Origin: Phragmites australis
Taxonomy: Eukaryota; Streptophyta; Magnoliopsida; Poales; Poaceae
NCBI RefSeq assembly: GCF_958298935.1
Contig: NC_084923.1
Location: 9,860,501-9,924,500 of the forward strand
Reading direction: 5' to 3'
Length of the DNA: 64,000 nucleotides
Shown here: in pieces, positions 35,101 to 48,089 of the stretch
Position numbering within the stretch: position 1 is the first letter of the stretch
Layout: each line of letters begins with the position of its first letter
Position numbers and translations under genes: made by a program
The notes under the pieces: model-generated
The model's database searches: none
What the model was told of the DNA's origin: nothing
Seen by the model: the letters and a program-made list of their open reading frames with translations, nothing else

Positions 35101-36603
35101 TTCGCTCTACGCACGGTAGGGGCCGTTCCGTTTACGACCATAGGAATTAGGTGAATAGGTGGTGAGCTGTTGCGACTTCTACCGATCACTTCTCCTTTTT
35201 TTTAATCAGCGGCAGCACATTTTGCTCCTAAGAAAAACAAGGCGTCCGACGCAAAACACTATAGCCTGTGATCTTTTTCTTTCGAGATCTATAAACGACT
35301 GGAGTGGTACCGCTAATTGGAAATACGGACAGATGCGACAACAATGTATCGTCTTTCAGTTGCGTTCCGTGCATCATCCAATGCACTTAAAAAAAGCTGA
35401 ATGAGCCTTTGGAGATTAGCGATGTTCCAACTGACTGTCGTTCTTGGTTCCACTCACCTTATTTATGCTCTTGTCAAGTTTGTTTAAGATGACATGGTTG
35501 AGCTGGTACTAGCAGATAGGAATGAATGATATAGATCAGGGACAAGTGTCATAAATTAAACTTCCATATATCCCACCTACCGATTCCAAGCTTTTATTTA
35601 AAACTGTTGTTAAATCATTTCGGTTTCTAAGAACTTTAATGAATATATAATCTTAAAAAGAATAAAAGAGAGAACTCTAATGCATATGCCGGCCGGAGTC
35701 CACACTAGATGCCAGAGAGGGGTAACCGTGTGAGGCTGAAGCAGATGGCGGGTGTCCTGGGCGGCGGTTTGTTCGCATGAACAATGTGGCGCTGTGGTCT
35801 GATCTCGGCATTGGTTGTTGTGGACGCGGCGGTGGTGCCGCGCGGGGGCTGACCCTGCCGCTCACCAAACCTAGCTTATCTGTGAAAAAATGCTGAACAT
35901 AGTTATCTATATATTAGATAAATTTTATCACATAGTATATTTTAATTAATTAGAGCAAATCTATCTTTTAGCATGTTTTAAATGATATCTTCTTCTAATC
36001 GTTTATCTAAATTACGATCCAATTATACTATTATATTTATTACAATAAAATGAACCAAATGAGATCTTGCATGATTATATTTTAGTGAAAAACTATAAAT
36101 ATAACAAGCAGATCTCACAAAAATTTAACTAATCCTATCTAAGTTCTATCTGTCTAACAAAATAAAAAATTAGACCACTCTATCAATACTACTAAATAAA
36201 AATTTAATCCTCCTAACCAACAAAATATAAACAACCGTATCCTATTCTACGTACACATGCTAGTACCAATCGCAGTTCCTTCATTTCTCACAGTTCCTGG
36301 ATCATTTCTAATACCCGGGAGGAAACTGCAGAGCAGAACAATTCTTCATACGTACCGCTATAGTTTATTTCTTGAGACGTCGTACTGCTGTAGTTACGTA
36401 GCCACAGAAGTGTAAAATAAAGGTGTACAGTGCAAGTACAGCTCACATTAACAGACAGCCTAAGTGGTGATGTGCGACACCTATGACTTTCAGAGTTTCA
36501 GTAGGCAAAATGATTCCGACTACCCGAGGAGACAAGTGCCATGACACGCCATCTAGTCTGTAACTCGAGTTGAATAGTAGTACAAAATTGTTTTATTTTT
36601 TTT
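32147..36603. other. Intergenic DNA, no gene recognised
   Basis: 32228-32887 has two modest plus-strand frames (72 and 142 aa) without domains. 33170-33560 is AT-rich with a short direct repeat (phrases near 33225 and 33265 of the type CAATTGTC.TAGGA). 34030-34590 is GC-rich with a 158-aa minus frame that I take as chance. 35880-36240 is AT-rich. Nothing here supports a gene. Confidence 0.5.
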
Positions 36604-36740
36604 GAAAAATTCCCAAACCATAAACTTGCCTCAAATAGACCTTGAAGCCAAAAGTTTTGTAGTACATTTTTTTTTGAAAAATTCCCAAACCATAAACTTG
36701 CCTCAAATAGTAGATCTTGAAGCCAAAAAGTCCCAGAAAA
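36604..36740. repeat. Two-copy tandem repeat, unit 72 bp
   Basis: A phrase starting GAAAAATTCCCAAACCATAA at 36604 recurs at 36676. The second copy has a 3-bp insertion (TAG) and runs to about 36740. Both are preceded by T-runs. Confidence 0.9.
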
Positions 36741-36869
36741 TTTTTAATAGTAAACTCCGTTTTATTACTGTTCCAAGATTGTTTTTAATGTCACTATCAT
36801 GTCTCTCTTTTAGGTTGAGTAATTCTCTGATGCCACACAAATACACGGTGTAATCTGATCAGATATTGA

Positions 36870-36975
36870 TAGATAATTATTTTTTATTTTTTATTCTATT
36901 TTACATTTTTTAGTCGGAGTTCGAACCGATAGTGTCGCAAACTTTCAGTTAGTTAGATTGATAAATTTTTTTACT
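36870..36975 (-). mobile_element. Possible tRNA-derived SINE head, minus strand
   Basis: Read on the minus strand, CGGTTCGAACTCCG (36911-36924) matches a pol III B box and T-arm loop. A weak A-box-like CTAACTAACTGAAAG lies about 30 bp before it. The body after it is T/A-rich and short. The layout parallels the SINE at 19660, but the A box is poor. Confidence 0.35.
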
Positions 36976-37279
36976 TTATTTACATCCTCATATAGTACAT
37001 TAAATAATATAGGAGTGTAATCAAAGTAAAGATAGAGAGGGTAATCGCTGAGATGTGAAGATAAAAGTATTTAATATTATATGTCTATAGATATATAATA
37101 ATTTATCTATATATTATTATATTTTAAATAAAACTATAATAGGTTTTTTATAATACCTAATATTTAGATATTTCAGATGAGTATCAATTATCATATTTTT
37201 TTTCTTACATCTCGAGTCGGACACAAAAATGTCAAATAGTATTTATTATTATTTTATAGGACGGGCGGGACAATTTTCA

Positions 37280-38029
37280 CCCCTACCCACGCTCCTCTAG
37301 TCCTCTTCCCTCTTTCTCTGACCAGAGCTCCGACTTTTCCCCACTCCCCACTTTCTTCCCTCTCCTTCCCTGACATCGCACCCGCTTTTTAGCCCACCTA
37401 CCGGCAGCGGCAGCGCCCCCATAACAAAACGCACCCGCACCTCCATTCCCCCACCTCTCCCACTCTCTCTCTCTCCAATCCAAAAACCCAAACAGCAGAG
37501 ACACCACCCCATCACAGGAGCAGAGCGAGAGGAGAGCGGCATTGCCAAACTAGGCGAGCCGCAGTGATACACGCGCCCCCCTACCGCCCACGCGACGGTC
37601 GCAACGAGCTGGGAGGGAGGGAGGCGGCACCAGCTACGCGGTTGTGGTTGGCGCTAGCGCTTGCTAGTAGCGGGCTGGCAGCGTGAGGCGAGATTCCAAA
37701 GGGGAAAAGGCTGCGGGAGCAAAAGGGGAGGCGAGGGCGGAGCGGGAAAAGGGGAGTGGGGGGGGGGGGGGGCAGTGGGGAATCCATTCCAATCCGACCC
37801 CGGCCGGAGCAGTACAGCGGTGACTGGCTGGAAGTGAAGTGTGCGCGGCAAGCGACGCACGCCACCGACAACGAACACCGACACCGCCCCCCCCCCCCCC
37901 CGCGGCTGATCGGAGCCGCGTGCCAGATCCAACCCCCGCCGGAATCGCAGCGGGTTCCGGCGTCCGCGGTCCCTCCCCGTATCTGCATTCCGCGCAGGAG
38001 CTTGTAAGCGGCTCGAGCCCTCACCTCAC
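37280..38029 (+). promoter_or_regulatory. Promoter and non-coding first exon of the FPP gene
   Basis: This GC-rich island precedes the filament-like protein gene. It contains a CT-rich tract (about 37300-37480), a run of 15 G (37758-37772) and a run of 15 C (37887-37901). The sequence up to CCTCAC at 38029 is followed by a strong donor GTAAGC, consistent with a non-coding first exon whose intron reaches the ATG exon at about 40615. The transcription start is not visible. Confidence 0.55.
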
Positions 38030-40629
38030 GTAAGCACCCGCCTCCCGTCGCCATGCGGCTTGGTTAAATTTTTTTGCTCTGTATTTTCCGTTCGTTGCTA
38101 CGGTGCGATTGCTCTTCCCGTTCGTTTGCGCAATGCGTACAGCGATTTTATTTCGTGTTATTTGATATTTTTTATTTACGTGCTTGGACATCGTAGTTTG
38201 CATCTGGGGTTCCTCTGTTCAGGTCGTGCTCTCTGAAATTCCACTGTTGGGTTTAAACCCAAGATTTCTCCACTGATTCTGAGTATTTTTTCCACCGAGC
38301 CGCCGCTCGCTTGGTGTCGCCCTCCCGGGTTTTCCGCTTGGTGTTTCCTTGTCCTTTCTGGACGGGACTCTTAACTCAGTCGCTGCGAGATCACACACGC
38401 GGCATCGGCTCGACACGAACAGTTGTGCTCGCTCAAGTGGAATCACCACTCTGTGCTCCCACTCTGCTTCGGCTTTTGATGAGTTCCCTCTCTTCTCAAA
38501 CATTCCGATGAAGCCCACTCCACGCCGTACACGATTTTACCATGCGTTTAGTTTTATCCGTGAAAGAATCCACAAGTGCGGCATGGCAGATAAGAGGCTA
38601 CAAGTACGACCACAGTTACTACCAAGATTAGTAAAACGGAGATGAAGAAAGGACGAGCCACGATAACCCGCAAGGACAATGATTCAACAAGGAATCTGGT
38701 TAAAAGCCAAATCCACCGAGCGGAGACCGCCATCAACGACCGTATCGTGTAATGGGTAGTATTAGCTCCGAGCTTTCACGCCGGGTCACGCGCGCATTCT
38801 CTTAACGGCCGAAACCACCCTTTCTTTCACCGAAACGCAAACTTGCTAGAACTGGCAGCAGTGTAGCCAGTGGATTGATTCTTCACCTGGGCCGGGGCGA
38901 GCAGTTGGCGTCCGGTCAGGTCATCTCGGCCGGATAAACATGCACTGCCCCCACGCCGGCAATTACTGCCGCGGGCGTCTTAGGTGCCCCTCTTAACTGC
39001 GGTTCTTGCCGTACTAAAAAAAAAACTGCGGTTCTTGCCGGGCCTGCCTGCCTGCGGTTGCCGTTCGCGCTATAAGCTCTACAGCCTGTGTGCTCTGCAG
39101 CTAACGCGCGATGGTCCATTCGTGTAAGATACCGCGTTAATTATGCTCAGTTAGGTGCGCACACATGAGTGAGTGAGTAGCTAGCAGCAGTATAGGACAC
39201 GACGCGTACTTGCCCGCGTCAATGTCCTGGCCTAGTTCTGGCATGACGGTGATCGGATCGGGTGCACTGTGCTGTGCTCGTCAACTTGGTCTCGCGTGGG
39301 GGCCGCCCTCAACGACACGTGCTGATTGTACCTGGTGTTCTTGCTTAAAGGATTGGTTTCCTGCGGGGATTCTTGTCCTGCTTGAGCCTGACGGACTCGT
39401 CGTTACCCCTCCTGCCCTGTCCTATATAGTTGTGGCTCCACTGTGGCAGAAGCTTCTGCCTTTCGATAATTGGATGTGCAAGCCGCCAGTCAATGGAATA
39501 TTAAGATACTACCTCCGGTCTCTTTTTCTTTTTGTGTAGGACATCAACATGGTCTCCACTACACATGTTTTAGCATAACCTTTTACTATTATTTCTTAGT
39601 AACATTTGTTAAACATATAATCGTATGAAATTATTTTTCATGGTGGATCCACTTATATCATTTGCATGTGTTGAATTCTAGCAACTTTCTGTGTATTAAT
39701 GGTTAAAGCTTTTGAAGTTTGACTGCACGTATTCTAAAACGACATCTATTTGAGATCGGAGGTAGTCCTAGACTCGATGAGGTATGTTTGGGTTTATGAA
39801 CCCTACGCTTTGTGAACAGATAGGAGTTGTTGATTGTATTATTGGTATTATTTTACAACTGCATATGGTGCAATGATTGCGAACATAAATTTGCATAATA
39901 CTTGCCCAACAACCGGTGTTTCACTGTGTTTGTTATTTTAATGTGCAAATTGGGGTTTTTGCCAGCAGTGTCAATTATGGAAGTTGTATGGCCATGCAAA
40001 GAAAGCGTGTTGGCTCATTTGTCTGGACCCATAAGCTCGTTTCCTTTCTAAGGTCTTCGCAGTTGGTATAGCTTAACTTCACTTACTTTTGATGTTTCCA
40101 ACCTCCACGAGCGTATTAATGTATATGTGCAGGCTATACAAGGTTATTTTTCTTAAATTTGGTTAGCTAATCAGGTAAATACTGCACCGATTGTCTCTTG
40201 TGGTCTCACTTGAAAGATAGGTTCTTGGTTGATTTGCCTTGTCATTGCCACTGTACTATGTGTCTATGTAGTCATCATAACGACAAAAGCTTGTACTTCA
40301 AGAAGTTGCATTTGTAATTGTTTATCGGTTGACCTTTTGTCAACTGTGAAAAATTGTATGCATGTCACAATGTTCGACAAAACCATGCCATACCACGCAT
40401 GTTAGTTCATTTGTTTAGAACTATACTTTGTTTCATGAGGTGTCTGTCTTTTATTTCCTTTATATTGTCGTCAAAGTTAGCGACAAAATAGGTTAAATTC
40501 AGTTACTTTGAGCTTTCTAACCTCAGCACACATACGTGCTCTTATTTATGCAGAATATAGGAGGGTAATTTATCACATTTGTAGCTGATCACAATTTTTC
40601 ACCATATCTTATTAGATACTTTGCATCCG
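38030..40629 (+). other. Probable long 5'-leader intron of the FPP gene
   Basis: From the donor at 38030 no coding exon of the downstream family is found until the ATG at 40630; possible acceptors are CTTATTAG at about 40614 and TTATGCAG at about 40554. The later part (39780-40600) is T-rich, as intron DNA usually is. 38900-39130 holds a short duplicated AACTGCGGTTCTTGCCG phrase on either side of an A-run. Contains the Stowaway-like MITE at 39509-39765. Confidence 0.5.
39509..39765. mobile_element. Stowaway-like MITE, about 257 bp
   Basis: The ends CTACCTCCGGTCTC and GAGATCGGAGGTAG are inverted repeats of the CTCCCTCCGT type used by Stowaway (Tc1/mariner) MITEs. TA precedes the left end; the right flank is TC, so the expected TA duplication is not intact. 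Size fits the family. Confidence 0.75.
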
Positions 40630-43600
40630 ATGGATCGACGCAGCTGGCCTTGGAAGAAGAAGTCATCTGATAAATCATCAAACACATATGTCTCACAGAA
40701 TTCCAATCAAGCTGAACAGGTTTGCCTACCTTTCTTGTATAGTATTTATTTAGATAGGTCTAAGTAGTGGTGTTTTACGCTAAATAGTAACCTTTTCTTT
40801 TTTTCGCTTGACGATGCCAGAAGAAAGATTTGGTAGGTGCATTAGCATAGGGGCTGTTCTGAGTTAACTAATGCCAATCTTGGTTTAGTCGGCCTTATCA
40901 AGTGATTGGGCACAAAGAACCTCAGGTTGCTGGTATATGCAGCCATGCTTCTTTAGTTCGTTTTTTTCCTTGAGCAATTGGGTATCTTGTATTGACTGTG
41001 TGCCTTCTAACCAATGCCAAGATATTCTGTAACAGGTTTTTTTTTTCACATGATTCTTTGTTTCATTTTATTTCTTACACCTGGGTGGTGTGTGGCAAAA
41101 GGGTCACATATCATTTGACAAAGCAAAGCCCAACACATTTCATTTTGTTATTTACACCTCAAAAGCTGGTAGGGCGATAAATCTGTTTATTAGAATAACC
41201 TGATTTTCCAATTTTTAACTCATCTTAAATTGTATTTCTCCTAAACTAAGTTTCCTTTTTGCAGGAAGACAAAGCTCCAAAATTTGTGCAAATTTCACCT
41301 GAAACATATTCACATCTAACTGAGTCAGAAGAGAAAGTAAAAATTTTAGATGAAAATATGAAGGTCTTGAATGAAAAACTCTCTGCAGCACAATCTGAGA
41401 TCACAACTAAAGATGCCCTAGTGAAACAGCATGCAAAAGTTGCTGAAGAAGCTGTATCAGGTGCACAGAAGATACCTACATTATTTTTCTTTTTCTCTTT
41501 TTTTAGAATATGTTCTTCGTTTTCTTGTTTGGACAGAACTTAGTATGCAACCATTGACTTGTTGTTGGGTTTGGGCTTGAGAAATGAAAGTAGGCTGGAT
41601 GCTGGTTTAGGTTATAACAGTCTTTTTATATGGGACGGACTTTCTCTAGATAATATGTTCTCTTTTTCTACAGGATACAGTCTAGTTTATGAGATCACTA
41701 TGCTAAATATATTCATGACAAGATTTATGTTTTGTCATGCTAGGTTGGGAGAAAGCTGAAGCAGAGGCCTCCGCACTGAAGCTTCAGCTAGAAACTGTTA
41801 CATTGTCTAAACTAGCTGCTGAAGAAAGAGCTGCACATCTGGATGGTGCTCTGAAAGAATGCATGAAGCAAGTAAGGACTGTTAAGGAAGAAGGTGAGCA
41901 GAAGCTACATGATGTAGTCTTTGCAAAAACCAAACAGTGGGAGAAGATAAAGGCCGAGTTCGAAGCAAAACTACTTGAATTTGAACAGGAGCTCATAAGG
42001 GCTGGTGCTGAAAATGATGCACTCACAAGATCACTTCAAGAACGGGCAGATTTGTTGATGAAAATTGATGAGGAAAAAGCTGAAGCAGAAGCCGAGATTG
42101 AAGTCTTGAAAAGCAAGATCCAGTCAGGAGAAAGGGAGATAAATTCACTAAAATATGAACTGCATGTTGTCTCCAAAGAGCTTGAAATCCGCAATGAGGA
42201 AAAGAACATGAGTGTGCGCTCAGCTGATGTAGCAACTAAACAGCGCCAGGAGGATGTCAAGAAAATATCCAAACTGGAAGCTGAATGCCAAAGATTACGT
42301 GGCCTCGTTCGGAAGAAGTTACCTGGTCCTGCTGCACTAGCTCAAATGAAAATGGAGGTGGAGAGCTTGGGCAGAGAGTATGGAGACAATAGAGTACGAC
42401 GATCCCCTGCAAAGAATTCTAGTTTCCATCGCCCTATGTCTCCTATGTCTCCTATGTCTCCTGTTCCTGATTATGCCATAGAGAACTTACAGCACATGCA
42501 GAGAGAGAATGAGTTTATGACTGCTCGTCTATTAACCATGGAAGAAGAAACCAAGATGCTAAAAGAGGCATTGACTAAGCGGAACAGTGAGCTACAATCG
42601 TCAAGAAGCATGTATGCTAAGACAGCAAGCAAGCTCCGCAGCTTGGAAGTTCAAATATTGACTGGAAACCAACATAAGAGTCCAACTCCAAACATGGATA
42701 ATCACTTTGATGGTGCACTGAGCCAAAATGGAAGCAACCCACCTAGTATGACTTCCATGTCTGAAGATGGTGTTGATGATGAAGGAAGTTGCACGGAATC
42801 TTGGGCTAATGCTCTGGTCTCTGAGCTCTCTCACTTCAAGAAAGAGAAAGTGGCCAAGAGCAGTGTGACTGAAGGCTCCAATAGGTTGGAACTCATGGAT
42901 GACTTCTTAGAGATGGAGAGATTAGCATGTTTGTCTTCTGAAGCTAACTGCAATGGCAGTACTATTGACAAAATGAAGATCGATGAAGTTGGGGCTACTT
43001 TATCTGCTATTACTGAAAGAGATGGTGCTAAAGATTCGCAGTCAGCTTCACCAATGTCAGAAGCTCCATCTAGTAAACAGCAGCTGTCTGAGAAGTCTCC
43101 ACTCTTGAAATTACAGTCAAGAATATCTTCCTTACTGGATTCTGAGTCACCAGAGAACAATGTTGGAAAGGTGCTTGATAGTATCAGAAATATTCTAAAG
43201 GATATTGAAGATGAGGCAGATTCGGTGAATGGAAATGAGACTCATCACTCTGACATGGTTGAAATTCCTGACAGTCGATCATTAGTGAAGCCAGATGGGG
43301 CATTGAGTTCAGGGAGCAAATGTACCCTGGATCAAGAATTAATGAATTCCATACTGAAGATTCAAGACTTTGTCAAGTTACTTGATCAAGAAGTGACCAA
43401 GTTTGAAGGACAGTCATCTGATTACGATGGATTATGTGAGAAAATACAGCAATTCTCTGCGTTAGTTGAGAAAGTTCTGTCAAATGATAATGGCTTACAT
43501 GACATTGTCGTGGCACTGTCCCTCATCTTGTCAGAAACTGGTCAGATTAAGTTTACAATGTTGAGAGACAGCAGCAATGAAGCAGAAAGTAATAATTTGG

Positions 43601-44991
43601 ATTGTATTGATAAAGTGACTCTACTTGAAAATAAGGTGCAGCCTGAGTCACTAAAAGATAACCTTTCTGGTCTCTGTCCGCTATTGCCTCGTTCATCTTC
43701 TGATCCTGAGTTTGAGGGGCCTGTTGATGCTGGATTTGATGTTAAGACTGCAGTGAAGATATGCTCATCAGAGGAATATGAACAACTTAAATCTGAGAAG
43801 ACAAATTTGGAGATAGAATTAGCGAAGTGCAATGAAATAATAAAAGAAACAAAGGTAAGGTTAAGTGATATGGAAAAATACCTGGGAGACCTCTCATCCA
43901 AGTTGGCTGACAGTGAGAAATTGAATAGTCTGAGTGAGACACAGTTGAAGTGTATGGCTGAATCGTACAAGTCACTTGAATCAAGAAAAGTTGAATTAGA
44001 AAATGAAATAGAAGTGTTGCGGTCCAAAATAGATACTTTGACAGCTGAACTCACTGACGAAAGACAAAGTCATCAGGAGGACTTAATGAAATACAAAGAT
44101 CTCGAGGAGAAGATGGAAAGGTGAAAAATTAAATCCTTTGACATATAGATTGCCCTCTACTTAATTTCTCTTCTGACTTGGTTTTATGATATGAAGGTAT
44201 GAGATCGAGAGGAGTTCAATGCTTGTGGATGAGGACTCAGATACCAAGTCAAAGCAGGTACAATAATAGCTAAAAAAAAAATTAGTTTCTGAAGTTTTCA
44301 CACTGCTATTGTTCACCTTATATTCATTTGTTGCATCTTAATCTTGATGAAATATACTGGCACTGCACCTTTGAACTTCATTTGTGAATAAAGGCTCCAG
44401 AATCATTAAATGTGCAGCACTAAATCACATAATATAATCAAGGGCTAAATCCATTTGAACTTCTTCCAGTATTACCTCGAACTGTTAGGTTGTTATGCCG
44501 GACTATTGAACGTTTCTTGATATGGAATACTTTTAACAGCAGGTTTTGTATTTAAATTATGACAGGAGAAAGAAATAGCGGCTGCAGCAGAGAAGTTGGC
44601 AGAGTGCCAGGAGACAATGCTGATCCTTGGCCGTCAACTGCAAGCTATGCGTCCTCCTGCAGAATCATTAGGTTTTTCACCTAACCGACAACGTATGGAG
44701 GACTTTTTGCAGGACGCAGTAGGAACAACTGCAGGAGAGTACTCCCAAAAGCTGTCAGGTGAACCTGATACAGATCAGGAAATGCCTGGAACAGGAAATG
44801 AATCTCCTGTCAATGGATACAAGATGAACATAACCCCCTCTGATGTGGATGGAACCCCTTCCCTTTCCCCAAACAGTTCCAAACGTCCCAATCATAGATT
44901 GAAATCCTCGTCGTCTTCCTCATTCGCTAACCAGCTGCCAGAGAAACAAAACCGGGGCTTCAGTCGGTTCTTCACGAAGGGCAAAGAGTGA
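40630..44991 (+). CDS. Filament-like plant protein (FPP, DUF869), coiled coil
   Basis: FPPs are long plant-specific coiled-coil proteins linked to membranes and the cytoskeleton. Coding exons are 40630-40719, 41265-41460, 41744-44120, 44197-44257 and 44566-44991; all joins are GT-AG and in phase, giving 1049 aa. The start MDRRSWPWKKKSSDKS is the conserved FPP N-terminus. The first part (about 45-290) is Glu/Lys/Leu-rich coiled coil with the family phrase VSGWEKAEAEA and LEAECQRLRGLVRKKLPGPA. A triplicated SPM unit and PDYAIENL mark the linker at about 320-340. A Ser-rich middle contains SWANALVSELSHFKKEK, and coiled coil resumes near the C-terminus (SEEYEQLKSEKTNLEIEL). The tail ends RGFSRFFTKGKE. 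Length fits the longer Arabidopsis members (FPP4/FPP6 type). Confidence 0.96.
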
Positions 44992-45531
44992 AAACTCGCT
45001 GGGTTGCAGCATCGTGTTGGTTCATTCTTGGAGGCGAATGGGTGGAATGGAATGATGGAGGCCAGGAATTTCTGTTAGAGCTAGTGGGCAAACCTGCCTG
45101 TGTATTGTCTCAGGTGATGCCTTCGGTTGCTGGAATAATACTCTCAGCTTGCGGTGGAGCGGGTGTGTGAATGTTAGCTGTCGGCATCATCCGCTAGAGC
45201 TTTCTGGGTTGCCGTGTGTTTGAAACCTCACTGAAACCTCACTGTACATGTGCTTACTTGCATGAAGCAGAGCATGGTGGTTGTTGATTTTGTGTTAATT
45301 TCTCTTGTGAACTAGCCTGTGGGTTGTCCTTGGACTGGCTTGCTGTACAGTTAACCAGAGGGGTTAATTTCAAGGGTATTGACGCATATTTATTGATTAG
45401 TTAGAAAACTTGAAGGCCACGTGCGATGCTATAGGGTTTGCGTGCTGTGTTGACAGTGCAGTTCATTCTCATCTTTCAAGTTGTAAAAACAGAACGCAAG
45501 CTGCCAGTGCATTCATTGTCTAAAAAAAGGA
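44992..45531. other. 3' flank of the FPP gene
   Basis: Probably the 3' untranslated region followed by intergenic DNA. I see no strict AATAAA; plant signals are often degenerate. No other feature. Confidence 0.45.
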
Positions 45532-46248
45532 AAAATGCAAACCTCCAAAAGTCATTTTGATTTTCTCTCAGAAGTTATTTTGTTGTAAAAAAAACTCCTA
45601 AAAGTTTGGCTTGTTGTAAAAATCCTTCCAAAAATTCAAAAAAATAAAAATAAAATTATTAAAAATTCTAAAAAAACTAGAGAATTTTAAGGACTTCTGT
45701 GTTTTTTTTTCTTCTGTGATTTTTTTCCAAAAATAATATGAAGTTTGGAAAAAAAAAGAGGAAAATATGCAGCTCATTTATTAACTCATGTTATTTTAAC
45801 TTTGTCATATCTACCATTATTTTTTCTACATAAATCATTGTTTAAGTAAACTAATAAAAATAGTTTCACTAATTTTAGGGTGTTATGGATTAGTTATGAA
45901 TTAATCTATCTGTAGAGGATCATGTAAGAAGATTAAAAAAATTGATTTCATGATTTTTGGATTAATAAATAATTAACTATGCATTTAACTCGAATTAATA
46001 AATGAGCAGCATGTTTTTTTTTAAACTTACTCTCCATGAAATATGAGGCAAAAGATATTATTTTTGAAAAAAAAATTCACAAAAAATCTTAGAATTGTCT
46101 CTAGTTTTTTTAAAAAAATTGTGATTTTTTTAATTTTTTTGATTTTTTGGGTGTTTTGCAACAAAGCCGAACCTTTAGGGGTTTTTTTTGCAACAAAACA
46201 ACTTTAGAGGGAAGTCAAAATCCAAGTAACTTTTAGGGGTTGCATTTT
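45532..46248. mobile_element. Long-TIR nonautonomous element, about 717 bp
   Basis: About 90 bp at each end are inverted copies: AAAATGCAAACCTCC... on the left (45532-45622) and ...AGGGGTTGCATTTT on the right (46152-46248). Shared inner phrases include TTTTGTTGTAAAAAAAACTCC and its inverse. The AT-rich middle (about 45738-46060) resembles that of the hAT-like element at 14291-15477. No target duplication is clear, and no gene is encoded. Long TIRs point to a Mutator-like MITE, but that is open. Confidence 0.75.
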
Positions 46249-48089
46249 CATAAACTATCATATATCCGACATATCTGGCAATCATCGATAAAAATACTAA
46301 CATTATTATGACAGAACAGAAATAATTATGTAAAACTACATCTATAATAAAAAATTGGTTATAAATATAGTCCAACATATAATCTATATTGTAACAAAAT
46401 ATTTTCAGATCGCTACATCAAACACCTTTATATCATACATCTATCAAACCAGATATGACTACACTATATCTAAATCATACATCTATTACCTAACATATGT
46501 CTAAATATTACCTCTAATTGCTAAAAAAATACGTATAAAAAGGATCTAATCGTTAAACTATGTCTAACCCTAATTTTAAAACTAGATCAACATTCTAACC
46601 TACGTCTAGTGGCTATCTTATTAAATTTGTAAAAAAATATATAAATCTAACATCTAACATATGTCAAAATCTAGCACTAGTAACTATCCTAACAGGTTTG
46701 TAAAAACATCGTAGAAAAATAACATACCACTTTCCTTTGATAGAGTTTCATCGCACAATTTCCCCCACCCCTCCCCTCCTCTCCATTGTGTTGGTATGAA
46801 ATGAGCGGCTAATACCGACACAGTTAACGTGACCAGATTAAATACCCAAAAGATCACACTCATTCAAAAGACGAGACCTTTTATGTGAGTTCGTTCGGTG
46901 TCACAGTCACGGAAGGCTCGCCCATTTAGCAAGCGAAATTGATTCTCGTCTACTTAAACAAGCGGGATATTCCTCTCTCCAATTATTTAATACACTAAGT
47001 ACCAAAGCCTACAAATTCTCACCCGTTCAACAGACAATATCTTATTCTCGTCCGTTGAACTAATGACAATAACCTACATGTACATTTTTTTTTTCAAACA
47101 AACATATATTCTTAAAAATATATAAAAAAATTCAGTAGCCTTTCTACGTTCACGTGTTAATTGTGCCGTGGCGTTTTCCCCGAGTTGTGGTGAACTGAAA
47201 AGGCCAGCCCGATCCAATCACAGACTACGAGGATGTCATTAATTGTCCACATAAATAAATTCTAACTCATAGATACGTATAATTTTAAAATAATATATAT
47301 TTGATTATCTACTTATACTGTTACAGTCTAACATGATGAATACAAATATACACCAATGGCCTAATCCGGAAGGAAAACTCACTGCAAACTCTCCAAACAG
47401 ATACAAACAACAAAACACCACTTCTCTCCAACAAATATAACTTAACTCACTTCTTCTCACCCTGCATATACGTCCATCCGGACAAAACTACATACTAACA
47501 GCCAATCACACCATAAGAGAACAATTGATGAATCATAGAGTGCGTTATTTGTACTCTGCTCCCTGTTCCGTCGCTTTGTAGCTTTTTCGCCGCCACCGGT
47601 CTTCTAAAGCATAAACACCTATAAATCCAAAGCTGGCTAATAAAATAGTAAGGCCAACAAAATGGGATAGATTTCGACTGCCCGGTAACTATTATCCAGC
47701 AAATCTAAAGAAGGCTAAAACGCTACTGGTAACGCAAGGTGAAAAGGAAGTCCTCCAGGGCAGTAATCAATAAAAGCATGGAATGCAGGTCAAGAGAACT
47801 ACTGAATGTATCTAATTCAGAACGCGAAGAACACAACGGGCACAATGTTAACTAGGCTACGGTGCAGAATTCAGTCCTCTATAGTAACATACACTCCTCC
47901 CAATGAGAACAAGTAAAAAAATGTAAAAAGAGAAGGATCTGCAAGATCAGTTTCGCACAATATAAGCTCCCCCAGCAATTAAATGACGAACACAACAAAA
48001 TGGAGGAAAGGGGGAACAGAATGGGACTGCACTGAAACAAACAATAACTTACATGTGGCGGTATACTATGTATCACATGCTGCTAAGCA
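46249..48089. other. Intergenic DNA and 3' flank of the BIG gene
   Basis: 46260-46720 is AT-rich with repeated CTAACATATGTC-like phrases (for example around 46420-46680), possibly degenerate satellite-like DNA. 46720-47560 shows nothing. The last 200 bp are presumably the minus-strand 3' untranslated region of the ARF-GEF. Confidence 0.45.
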
